From assembly GCA_963785255.1 (NCBI GenBank), contig CAWAUR010000012.1, positions 399,160 through 463,159 of the forward strand: a stretch of 64,000 nt of DNA, read 5' to 3'. Positions 1 through 7,573 of the stretch are shown piece after piece (position 1 is the first letter of the stretch; each line of letters begins with the position of its first letter). This stretch comes from Bog-159 sp963785255 (lineage in GTDB: Bacteria > Acidobacteriota > Terriglobia > Bryobacterales > Bryobacteraceae). Both the position numbers and the translations under genes were made by a program. Under the pieces are notes generated by a model. It worked only from the letters and a program-made list of their open reading frames with translations, was not told the origin of the DNA and searched no databases.

Positions 1-52
1 CGTTCCGCTGGAAGGGATCGATCTGGTAGCGAATGATGCAGGTAATCGTCAT
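1..52 (-). CDS. NIPSNAP-like protein, N-terminal fragment
   Basis: Only the first 17 residues are inside the window (MTITCIIRYQIDPFQRN). This opening matches the usual start of bacterial NIPSNAP-family proteins, small ferredoxin-like-fold proteins of unclear function. The ATG is preceded by AGGAGA seven bases upstream, a good ribosome binding site. Reading on upstream in the same frame there is no stop for about 45 codons, and that stretch contains NRREAIAAGLAV, which resembles a twin-arginine leader, so a longer exported form starting near 189 cannot be excluded. Family call rests on a short stretch. Confidence 0.5.
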   Translation of the reverse strand, partial: MTITCIIRYQIDPFQRN

Positions 53-392
53 GCGAAGTCTCCTGTGATTGGGCTTATCCGGCTGAAGTTTGGAAGGGCT
101 ATCCGGCGGCCCGCCGGCGCAAACCGCCAGGCCGGCGGCGATGGCTTCGCGCCGGTTGATCCGCCTGACAAAAGGGCCGGGTTGCCGCATACCGTGTATA
201 GTAGCGCCGGAGCCGCATCTACGATTCGTTTCACATCAAACTATGATCGCCGGGGTCGGTTATTGCGGCCGGTCCTATGAAAGTGCCGACGGAGCGGAGC
301 GGCTGCGCAGCGTGCTGGGGATATCGGAAGTGCGTTTACGTGGCGCGGCGGCATAGCCTGGCGGTGGTGGATTCGCCGCTGGCGGAGGGCCG
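53..392. other. intergenic region, no convincing gene
   Basis: All six frames here are short and show no family motif that I recognise. On the minus strand the part next to the NIPSNAP gene reads in frame as a possible Tat leader. The plus-strand part before the cytochrome may be remnant coding sequence but nothing identifiable remains. Confidence 0.4.
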
Positions 393-638
393 ATGAGGCG
401 CGCTCAGGCGATGGCTGTAATCTGGGTTGCGGGCGGGCGGCCGCAAGCGACGCGGCGCGGGCAGGAGTTGTTCGAGCGGCGGTGCACGGGTTGCCATGCG
501 ATCGAATCGCGCGCGGAGACACTCGGCCGTGGGCTGGCGGATCCGGAGAAACTGGGGCCTGACAATAACATGGCATTTCGCGTGGAGAGCGCCGCGGAGC
601 GCGCGGAGATTGTGGATTATCTGAAGCGGTTGCACTGA
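393..638 (+). pseudogene. mini cytochrome c with internal deletion
   Basis: An 81-residue protein with a class I cytochrome c heme motif, CTGCH at residues 31-35, and the distal Met ligand loop PDNNMAF with Met60. In normal cytochrome c2/c550-type proteins these two motifs lie about 50-60 residues apart; here only 24 residues separate Cys34 from Met60. The core between the heme helix and the ligand loop is missing while both ends remain in frame. The N-terminus has only a weak hydrophobic stretch (AMAVIWVAG). It is either the product of an in-frame deletion (likely non-functional) or an unusually small heme protein. Heme motif is certain; function is not. Confidence 0.6.
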
Positions 639-641
639 AAA

Positions 642-725
642 GCGCAAAGGGGCGCGTGTCCGCGCCACCATACCCGGCAGAAACTCGCGAGATCAGTGGT
701 GGCGCGGCCGTGCCCCGCTTTGCGC
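642..725. repeat. imperfect inverted repeat, REP-like
   Basis: Arms at 642-670 and 697-725 are near-complementary (GCGCAAAGSGG... and ...CGCGCCACCA ends match), separated by 26 bases. It lies just after the cytochrome stop codon, so it could end transcription, but there is no T-run and the arms look like a mobile palindromic element. Confidence 0.6.
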
Positions 726-895
726 GAGTACTTCAAAAGGTGTGAGAGGAATTCCGGGAAAGGGTACTACTAGGGAGATACCGAAAAAGAGAGACGACCG
801 TGGAACGCGCACTTCGAGTGACGAAGCGCCAGTCGCGCAAGACTGTGCCGCAGCCGGGTTCGGCTGGGCGGCGGCGCAATCGCAGGGGGAGAGGC

Positions 896-1897
896 ATGAA
901 CAATCGTGAACGGAATTACGTGGAGCCGGTGGGGCTGGACGTGGGCACCAGCCGCGTGGTGGCCGCCCGGATGAAAGACGGCCGGCAAGAGTATGAAACC
1001 GATCTGAACGGGTTTCTGACGTTGCCTTACTCCAAGCTGGCGGAAAGCCTGCTGAAACGGGAGAACGTTTTCCACGAGGTGGAAGGCGCGGACATGGTGG
1101 TGGCGGGCAGCGATGCGGAAAAATTCGCGGAAGTTTTCCATGCAGAAACCCGGCGGCCGATGGCCAATGGCATCTTGAATCCCGAGGAGCCTCACAGCCT
1201 GGCGGTGGTGCGCCGGATTGTGGCGAAACTGTTGGGGCCGGCGGCGGCCGAGGGCCAGAAGGTGTTCTTCAGCGTTCCGGCGCGGGGCGCTGGCCTGGAC
1301 GGGGCCATTCGCTACCACGAAGCCTCCATCCGGCAGATTCTTACGGAGTTGGGTTACGCCGCTACGCCTATCGAGGAGGGGCTGGCGGTGGTTTATGGCG
1401 AGCTGGCGGCGTCCAATTTCAGTGGGGTGGGGATTTCCTGCGGAAGCGGGTTGTGTAATGTGTGTCTGGCCATGTTGTCGGTTCCGGTGATCAGCTTCAG
1501 CGTGCCCAAGGCCGGAGATTTCATCGATGCGAGCGCCGCCGAAGTCACCGGAGATCGCGCCAACCGGCTGCGCTTAGCGAAGGAGAGAGGCTTCCAGTTG
1601 AACGGTTTGGGCGGAGACCGGGTGCACAATGCGCTGACCGTGTACTACCACGAAATGATCGCGCACTTGATCGAAGCACTGCGCGCCCGGATTGCTTCGG
1701 CGCAGAAATTGCCCAAGCTGGAGCATGCGGTGCCGTTGGTTTTGAGCGGAGGCACCGCGATGCCCAAAGGCTTTCTGGAGCAATTCACCGCCGCGCTGCG
1801 CGCCGGGGAGTTTCCGTTGAAGCTATCGGACATCCGGGTGTCGGACGATCCGCTGCATTCGACGGCGCGGGGTGCGTTGATGGCGGCTCTCTGCTAG
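896..1897 (+). CDS. actin-fold ATPase (MreB/ParM/Hsp70-like)
   Basis: A 333-residue protein with the nucleotide-binding motifs of the actin superfamily: GLDVGTSRVVAAR near residue 14 (phosphate 1), SCGSGLCNVCL in the middle (phosphate 2) and LSGGTAMPKGF near residue 285 (adenosine). It lacks the strict MreB signature, so it is better called a solitary actin-like ATPase than MreB. The ATG at 896 was chosen because GGGGGAGAGG lies immediately upstream; the open frame extends to 800 but with an unnatural Arg-rich start. It stands alone, convergent with the tail of the flagellar operon. A role in filament formation or cell positioning is possible but not shown by the sequence. Confidence 0.75.
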   Translation: MNNRERNYVEPVGLDVGTSRVVAARMKDGRQEYETDLNGFLTLPYSKLAESLLKRENVFHEVEGADMVVAGSDAEKFAEVFHAETRRPMANGILNPEEPHSLAVVRRIVAKLLGPAAAEGQKVFFSVPARGAGLDGAIRYHEASIRQILTELGYAATPIEEGLAVVYGELAASNFSGVGISCGSGLCNVCLAMLSVPVISFSVPKAGDFIDASAAEVTGDRANRLRLAKERGFQLNGLGGDRVHNALTVYYHEMIAHLIEALRARIASAQKLPKLEHAVPLVLSGGTAMPKGFLEQFTAALRAGEFPLKLSDIRVSDDPLHSTARGALMAALC

Positions 1898-1922
1898 GGG
1901 TGCGGCGCGTTGTAGATGGCGG

Positions 1923-2906
1923 CTAGAGACGGCAGGGGCGGTGGGCTCCCGATCCCAGCAGGAAGGGTCCGGGTGAGCCATCCGGCAGGATGGTGGTGCG
2001 GTCCGTGCGAGCCTGGCTGAGTTGCGTGGGGCTGAGTCCCTGCGCGCCGCGCAAATTGGCGCCTCTTAGATTTGCGGACATGGTGGTGGCGTCGTGGAAT
2101 CGTGCGGCGGCCAAATCGGCGCCTTCCATATCGGTCCCCTCCAGACGCGCATTCTGAAAACTGCTCCTGGCGAGAGAGGCCCTCCAAAATGAACTCTGGC
2201 GCAGGTCGGCGCGATCGAAGCGGGCCTCCGCCAGATCGGATCGGCGGAATTCGCAATTTTGCAGCAGGGCGTTGCTCCAATTCGATCCGGACGCGGATAT
2301 TCCAGGTAGCTTGCTGCAGCGGAACACGCTGTGGTACAGGTTGGCGCCTTCCAATATGACAGCCGCGAAGTTGCAATCGAAGATTTTGGCCTGCAGCAGC
2401 CGCGCATCTCGCATAATGGCATGCGAGAGGTCGCAGCGTTCCAGGCTGACCTCCAGCATGTTAGCTTCCCGCAGGTTGGCGTTGCGCAGGGAGGTTTGCC
2501 TGAGACAGGCTTCGGTAAAGTTCGCGCCGCCGAGCAATGCATACTCCAGCTTGGCTTCGGAAAGGTCGGCCAGCGACAGATCGGCGTCAATGAGCGTTGC
2601 ATTCCGGAGATCCGCGAGTTTCAGGTTGGCGCCGCTCAGATTGGCGCCCGACAGGTGGGCGTCGATAAAGTTGGCCGACTCCAGGTCGGCGCGTTCCAGG
2701 TTGGCATTGTCGAGCGCCGCCTCGGACAGCACGATGCCCTTCAAACTGGCGCGCTGTCCGTCCGGCCGGCTGTCCAGCCAGGCGCGGTGACTATTCAACA
2801 CGCGGCGCAATGCGGCGGCGCTCAGGCGCGCGCCGATCAGCGGCGGGGTATCCAGCCGATCGTCAGAGACCGTCGAAGAATCCGGTATAAGCGTTTCATC
2901 CTGCAT
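1923..2906 (-). CDS. pentapeptide-repeat protein
   Basis: A 327-residue protein built largely of A(D/N)LXX pentapeptide repeats from about residue 55 to 310 (for example SGANLSGANLKLADL), which fold as a right-handed quadrilateral beta-helix. A short segment before the repeats, ALRRVLNSHRAWLDSRPDGQ, resembles the lead-in found in many cyanobacterial and acidobacterial members. No membrane segment or enzyme domain is seen. It starts 10 bases after the sigma54-type regulator and is the last gene of the flagellar operon, so it is probably co-transcribed. Its role is unknown; such proteins often act as protein-binding scaffolds. Confidence 0.85.
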   Translation of the reverse strand: MQDETLIPDSSTVSDDRLDTPPLIGARLSAAALRRVLNSHRAWLDSRPDGQRASLKGIVLSEAALDNANLERADLESANFIDAHLSGANLSGANLKLADLRNATLIDADLSLADLSEAKLEYALLGGANFTEACLRQTSLRNANLREANMLEVSLERCDLSHAIMRDARLLQAKIFDCNFAAVILEGANLYHSVFRCSKLPGISASGSNWSNALLQNCEFRRSDLAEARFDRADLRQSSFWRASLARSSFQNARLEGTDMEGADLAAARFHDATTMSANLRGANLRGAQGLSPTQLSQARTDRTTILPDGSPGPFLLGSGAHRPCRL

Positions 2907-2916
2907 AGTTCGGGCC

Positions 2917-4344
2917 TCAGGCGCAATGCACGAAATCCGCGGCCAAGGCGGCCAAGTCCGTGTCGCCGTTTTCGAAGCTTCTCAATTTCGCGGCCAAGGT
3001 AGTACGTTTGAGGCGCAGCAGGTCGGCCGCCATTTTTTTGTTGCCGTTAGTCTTGCGCAATGCCTGTTCGAGAATGCCGCGCGCGATCTGCCCTACGGTC
3101 TGCTCGAAATCCAGCCCATCGTCGGGAACCTGCACCAGATGGGTGCCGGGGCGTTCCGCAGGCGGGCGCGACGCATAGCCTTCCAGCGGAAAATCGGCCG
3201 GATACAAGGTCTCCCGCTCTCCGCTGAGGACTACGGCGCGTTCCACGGTGTTCTCCAATTGACGCACGTTGCCGGGCCAGGAGTGCGCGGTCAGCCGGCT
3301 GAGCGCCTCGCCGGAGATCCGCTTCAATGGCAGATCCTCGGCGTGGCAGACTTTGTCGACAAAATGATAAGCCAGGGCGGCCACGTCGCTGGCGCGCGAC
3401 CGCAGCGCCGGCAGATGCATGGGGACCACGTTGAGCCGATAGTACAGATCCTCGCGAAACCGGCCTTGACGCACACGCTCGGACAAGTCCACATTGGTGG
3501 CGGCGATTACGCGCACATCCACCCGGATGGTGTCGGAACTGCCCAAGCGCTGAAACTCGCGTTCCTGCAGCACGCGCAGCAGCTTGGCTTGCAACTCAAG
3601 CGGCATGTCGCCGATTTCGTCCAGGAAGATGGTGCTGCCGTGGGCCTGTTCAAAGCGCCCGATGCGTTGATTGATGGCGCCGGTAAAAGCGCCCCGCACG
3701 TGTCCGAACAGTTCGGCTTCGAGGAGATGTTCGGGAAGCGCGCTGCAGCATACCGAGACCATGGGCAGACGGCCGCGCGGTCCCGCCAGATGCAAGGCGC
3801 GCGCCGCCATTTCCTTGCCGGTGCCTGTCTCGCCGGTGATGAGCACGGTGGACCGGCGGCTGCCTACCAGCCGGATCATCCGTACCACTTCCTGGAAGGC
3901 GTCGCTCGAACCGACCAACAGCTTGCGCCAGGGTTCGGTGGCCTCCGATGCGTGCGAACGGCTGCCGGGCTGGTTGGCCATGGCATCCGCGATCGCGCCG
4001 GCAATTTCCTCCGGCCCGGATTCACCGCCCAGCACGTCGCTGGCGCCGGACTTGATCAGGCGCACGCCGTCCGGCAGGCTCGCTCCCGGATCCAAAAAGA
4101 TTAAGGGAACGGCATCCGCGGCGCGCTGTAATGCGTCGAGCGCTTCCAGGGGGCTCCATTCGAGCAGGGGAGCCGACACCACCGCGGCGCCGATGCGCGA
4201 ACGCTTCAGGTGCTCCAAGGCTTCCGGTATACCCGCGGCATATTCCAGCGCATAGCCGCCGGCTTCCGCGGTACGGGCCGCCGTGGCCGAAACGCACTCC
4301 TCGGCCGCAATCCACAATATCCGGGTTGGTTCGATTCTATCCAT
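2917..4344 (-). CDS. sigma54-dependent flagellar regulator (FleQ/FlrA-like)
   Basis: A 475-residue three-domain activator. Residues 1-125 form a receiver-like domain in which the phosphorylatable Asp is absent (AAVVSAPL where DVVLLD-type sequence is expected), as in FleQ/FlrA. Residues 140-375 are an AAA+ domain: Walker A GETGTGK at 171-177, intact GAFTGA loop at 218-223 for contacting sigma54, Walker B TIFLDEI at 238-244, and FREDLYYRLNV with the arginine finger. The C-terminus has a Fis-type helix-turn-helix (KKMAADLLRLKRTTLAAKL). It lies 63 bases after the preceding gene at the end of the flagellar operon, suggesting it drives sigma54 flagellar promoters elsewhere. Unlike classic NtrC it is probably not controlled by phosphorylation. 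Confidence 0.9.
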   Translation of the reverse strand: MDRIEPTRILWIAAEECVSATAARTAEAGGYALEYAAGIPEALEHLKRSRIGAAVVSAPLLEWSPLEALDALQRAADAVPLIFLDPGASLPDGVRLIKSGASDVLGGESGPEEIAGAIADAMANQPGSRSHASEATEPWRKLLVGSSDAFQEVVRMIRLVGSRRSTVLITGETGTGKEMAARALHLAGPRGRLPMVSVCCSALPEHLLEAELFGHVRGAFTGAINQRIGRFEQAHGSTIFLDEIGDMPLELQAKLLRVLQEREFQRLGSSDTIRVDVRVIAATNVDLSERVRQGRFREDLYYRLNVVPMHLPALRSRASDVAALAYHFVDKVCHAEDLPLKRISGEALSRLTAHSWPGNVRQLENTVERAVVLSGERETLYPADFPLEGYASRPPAERPGTHLVQVPDDGLDFEQTVGQIARGILEQALRKTNGNKKMAADLLRLKRTTLAAKLRSFENGDTDLAALAADFVHCA

Positions 4345-4407
4345 AGCTAATGCAAGGATCGGCAGACGCGGGAAAATCCTTTAGTCCTCCCCTGCCGTAA
4401 ACCTTAG

Positions 4408-4839
4408 TCAGAGCTGTTCCACAACGATACGGTGAACCTTGATCAGCAGGTCCACTTCGGCGCGCGGCAGCGCCAGTGCGGCGGCGATGGCCGTGTTATC
4501 CTGGCCGGCGCGGTGCATCCGCAGGACATGCGTGCGCTTACTCAAGTTAAGTCCCGAGCGGGCAGGAGCCGGAGCCACCAACATTCCGGTTTGCCGCTCG
4601 ACGGCGCGCAAATCGGATTCCAGAGACTGCCCGGTCTGGCGCGCTTCATGCAAGGCCGTTTCGAGCGCCTGTATCCGATTCCCATCCTCCTGGCAGCGGC
4701 GGAGCAGGGCGCGCGTCTCGGTTTTCAGGGTCGCAAAGAGGTATAAACAGGATGCCATACCCGCAGCCAGCAGGAGATAAAAGATCAGAGGCTGGAGCAG
4801 GAATTCCGGCTTCAAGACGATCGCGGGAAAGCCGCTCAT
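4408..4839 (-). CDS. membrane-anchored coiled-coil protein with C-terminal HTH-like region
   Basis: 143 residues: one membrane helix (about 14-36), a coiled coil (about 40-85) and a conserved C-terminal block, LSKRTHVLRMHRAGQDNTAI... (about 99-140), that looks like a small helix-turn-helix of the kind seen in DUF2802/YlxL-type proteins near flhF-fliA in other bacteria. Its start overlaps the stop of the FliN-like gene by four bases (ATGA), so translation is probably coupled. Function is unknown; position after fliA and the switch gene supports a flagellar or chemotaxis link. Confidence 0.7.
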   Translation of the reverse strand: MSGFPAIVLKPEFLLQPLIFYLLLAAGMASCLYLFATLKTETRALLRRCQEDGNRIQALETALHEARQTGQSLESDLRAVERQTGMLVAPAPARSGLNLSKRTHVLRMHRAGQDNTAIAAALALPRAEVDLLIKVHRIVVEQL

Positions 4840-5678
4840 GGCAGGGCCTCCAAACGTTCCTGGCGGGTCATAATCTGGTGGATCCGCACTCCGTAATTGC
4901 CTTCCACGACGACCACTTCCCCGCGCGCTACCACGCAGTTGTTGACGATCACTTCCACCGGTTCATCCACCGTGCGGTTCAGCTCGATAATGGAGCCGGC
5001 GGTGAGCTTGAGGACGTCTTTCAGGGGCAGCTTCACGTGGCCGAACGAAACGCTCACGGGCAATTCCACCGCCATCAGCAGGTTGAACGTCTTGGAGGCG
5101 GTGCCCGGCGCGGTCGCGGCCGGCGCTGCGGACACTTCGGTGTCGCGTGTTTCGTCGGCTGGCGGCGGATCTTGCGGAGAGCCGGTGACGGCTATAAGCA
5201 ACGGGGGCATGGTGGCATCCGGAAAGGCGGCTTCCAGGACGTAGAATACGCCGCGGGGGGGCGCCGCGGGCGCTTCGCCGCCGGTCGAGTCGATCGGCCG
5301 GTTCCAGCGGCGGCCGGCGCTGCGCCCCAACTCACCCAACGACTGCTGGAGGATCTCCAAATAGGTTTCGCGGGCTTGCGAATCGTCTTCCACGCCCGCG
5401 GCGCCCAATACCCGGGCGGCCAGTTGCCGCCAGGTCTTTTGGGGGGCGCCAATCCAGACGCACGGTTCACCCGGCAGCGGAAAGGTTTGTTGCCACCAGG
5501 AAATTTCTCCGTGCTTTTCGGCTGCCTCCGCGGCGAAGCTGGGCAGCATGGCGCCCTCCGGCGGCGCCGTGCAGGCGATGGTGGCACGCTCTCCGGCCAG
5601 GGATTCCAGCACGGAACCCAGCACCACCTTAAATTCCTCCGCGTACCAGCTCGCCGGTTGGGTCCGGTCCAGGCTCAC
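4836..5678 (-). CDS. FliN/FliY-like flagellar switch protein, long form
   Basis: 280 residues. The C-terminal 75 residues are a clear SpoA (FliN) domain: LPVSVSFGHVKLPLKDVLKL ... GSIIELNRTVDEPVEVIVNN ... ARGEVVVVEGNYGVRI. The N-terminal 190 residues are unlike CheC and I do not recognise them; an Ala/Pro linker separates the two parts. It would sit in the C-ring at the base of the motor. It overlaps fliA by four bases. The window also encodes a canonical short FliN, so this motor may have two FliN-type subunits or this one may act as an adaptor. Confidence 0.85.
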   Translation of the reverse strand: MSLDRTQPASWYAEEFKVVLGSVLESLAGERATIACTAPPEGAMLPSFAAEAAEKHGEISWWQQTFPLPGEPCVWIGAPQKTWRQLAARVLGAAGVEDDSQARETYLEILQQSLGELGRSAGRRWNRPIDSTGGEAPAAPPRGVFYVLEAAFPDATMPPLLIAVTGSPQDPPPADETRDTEVSAAPAATAPGTASKTFNLLMAVELPVSVSFGHVKLPLKDVLKLTAGSIIELNRTVDEPVEVIVNNCVVARGEVVVVEGNYGVRIHQIMTRQERLEALP

Positions 5679-6439
5679 ATCACACCTCCGGCCTGGTTAG
5701 GCCAGACCTTCTCCATATCCGCCCGCAGGCGCAATATGGCTTGTGTCTTCAAATGCGAAATGCGCGACTCATGCAGATCCACGACTTGCGCAATCTCGCG
5801 CAGGGTCAGCTCTTCCAGGTAGTAGAGCCCTAGCACGGTGCGCTCCATGGGAGGGATCTTGCGGATCGCATCGGCAAGCAGTTGTTCGAGTTGCGAGCGC
5901 TCCACGATGCGGGACGGGAGCAGTTCGCGATCGTCGCTCAGGAATTCGAGCAGGCCCTTGGCTTCGCCATCTTCCCCGGTGTATTCCAGGCTGCCGATAT
6001 TCAGGCCCTGCACATCCACCAGCCAACGGTGGTATTCGTCCAGGTCCATGCCCATCTCGGCGGCGATTTCGTCCTCACCGGGCACGCGGTGCAGCCGCTG
6101 TTCGGCGCGCGAAATCGCGAATTCGATCTGCTTGGCTTTCTTGCGCCTTTGCCGCGGCGCCCAATCCAAGCCGCGCAGGCTGTCCAGGATGGCTCCCCGG
6201 ATCTTGTGCTCGGCGTAGGTTTTTAACTTGACGTTGTGTGACGGATCGTATTGATCCACCGCCGCGATCAGCCCCACGATGCCGGCCGACACCAGATCCT
6301 CAAGGCTTACATTGTCCGGCAAGCGATCCCGAATGCGGCGGGCGATCAAGCGAACCTGCGGCAGATGTTCCAGAATCAGGCGCTCGCGCGTCTCGGTTTC
6401 GGCCTCACCAGTATCCTGGCAGAAGTACGGGTTAGTCAT
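5675..6439 (-). CDS. fliA: flagellar sigma factor sigma28
   Basis: A 254-residue FliA/WhiG-type sigma factor. Region 2 is clear (LEDLVSAGIVGLIAAVDQYDPS ... LKTYAEHKIRGAILDSLRGLDW, the part that melts the -10 element), region 3 follows (RVPGEDEIAAEMGMDLDEY), and region 4 ends the protein (IPPMERTVLGLYYLEELTLREIAQVVDLHESRISHL). It directs RNA polymerase to late flagellar promoters; two matching promoters lie between flaG and fliM in this window. It follows flhF after 21 bases and is translationally coupled to the next gene. No flgM anti-sigma gene is visible here. Confidence 0.95.
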   Translation of the reverse strand: MTNPYFCQDTGEAETETRERLILEHLPQVRLIARRIRDRLPDNVSLEDLVSAGIVGLIAAVDQYDPSHNVKLKTYAEHKIRGAILDSLRGLDWAPRQRRKKAKQIEFAISRAEQRLHRVPGEDEIAAEMGMDLDEYHRWLVDVQGLNIGSLEYTGEDGEAKGLLEFLSDDRELLPSRIVERSQLEQLLADAIRKIPPMERTVLGLYYLEELTLREIAQVVDLHESRISHLKTQAILRLRADMEKVWPNQAGGVM

Positions 6440-6460
6440 GGAGCATCACCGAAGTCCTTT

Positions 6461-7564
6461 TCATGCGGCTAACCGGCGGGTTTGCGCGATCCAGGGCGTC
6501 AGCAGGCTCAGAATGCCCTCCGCCGTGGCCGGCGCCAGGTCGTCCGGAATCTGTTGGCCGGTTCCCAGGAAAGAGATCGGCTTGGCGTACCGCAGCGACA
6601 GGGAAAATGCAGTGCCGAAACAGGCCGCTTCGTCCACCCTGGTGAACAGCAGGCTGGAGGGGCCGAAGATCTCGAAGCGTTCCACCACACGGGTTAGATC
6701 GGCAGATTTCATGGTGGCCGTTAGCACCAGATGCGTGGATATTTCCGGCCGGCTGGCCAGAAAGCGGGCCAGATCCGCCGCCCGATCCATCTCGCGCGGT
6801 CCGTAACCGGGCGTATCGATGAGAACCAGGCGCTTGCCCTCGGATTCATCCAGCGCCTGGGCCAAGGCTCCCACGTTGTCCAGCGCTTGAAAGCCGACTC
6901 CCAGAATCGCGGCATAGGAACGCAACTGGTCGGCCCCGGCTACCCGGAAATCGTCCATCGAGATCAATGTCAAGGGACGGCGCATCGCCAAACCGCAGGT
7001 CACCGCCAGCTTGGCGAGCATGGTGGTCTTCCCCGCGCCAGGCGGACCTACCAGAGCCACCCTGCGAGGTCCGTCCGCCGCGGCCAGCGAATTATCGCTG
7101 CGCACGCGTTGGGCGATCTCCGCCGCCACGGCGTCTTGGATGCCGCAGGCTTCCACCGCCGCGCGGCGGGCGGCGGCCTCCACGATTTGATCCGCCAGTT
7201 CCGCTTCCAGGTCCGCGGCCATCAGCCGGGCATGCCATTCCGCCAATTCGGGGCCGGCCGAGTGCCAGCGCGTTCCGCTCCAGGCCGAGCGCGTGATGGT
7301 CTTGCCCATCACGTCCAGTTGCCGCCGCATCTCCGCCAACTCGCGCGACAAGCGGTCGTCATAAGCGCCGGGTTCCCCGGCGGCCGGCACGCGGGCAGGT
7401 TCGGCTTCCGGCACCACGGCGCAGACCACTTCGTAGCCGCCCAGATGACGCGCCTCCGCCGGAGCGCGGCGGGATTCCACCAGCATGGCGTCTTCTCCCA
7501 TCTCGCGGCGCGCCAGAGCCACCGCCTCTTCTACTGTGTTCGCGTAAAAAGATTTGATTCGCAT
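6461..7564 (-). CDS. flhF: flagellar placement GTPase FlhF
   Basis: 367 residues with the FlhF layout: N-terminal MRIKSFYANTVEEAVALARR block, a basic/variable B region, and an SRP-type NG GTPase domain with P-loop GPPGAGKTT at 173-181 and G3 motif DTPG (most SRP GTPases have DTAG). It lies nine bases after flhA. FlhF sets flagellum number and site and normally works with the MinD-like ATPase FlhG; here fliA follows directly and no flhG is present, so FlhG must be encoded elsewhere or be absent. Confidence 0.93.
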   Translation of the reverse strand: MRIKSFYANTVEEAVALARREMGEDAMLVESRRAPAEARHLGGYEVVCAVVPEAEPARVPAAGEPGAYDDRLSRELAEMRRQLDVMGKTITRSAWSGTRWHSAGPELAEWHARLMAADLEAELADQIVEAAARRAAVEACGIQDAVAAEIAQRVRSDNSLAAADGPRRVALVGPPGAGKTTMLAKLAVTCGLAMRRPLTLISMDDFRVAGADQLRSYAAILGVGFQALDNVGALAQALDESEGKRLVLIDTPGYGPREMDRAADLARFLASRPEISTHLVLTATMKSADLTRVVERFEIFGPSSLLFTRVDEAACFGTAFSLSLRYAKPISFLGTGQQIPDDLAPATAEGILSLLTPWIAQTRRLAA

Positions 7565-7573
7565 GTCTTGCCT

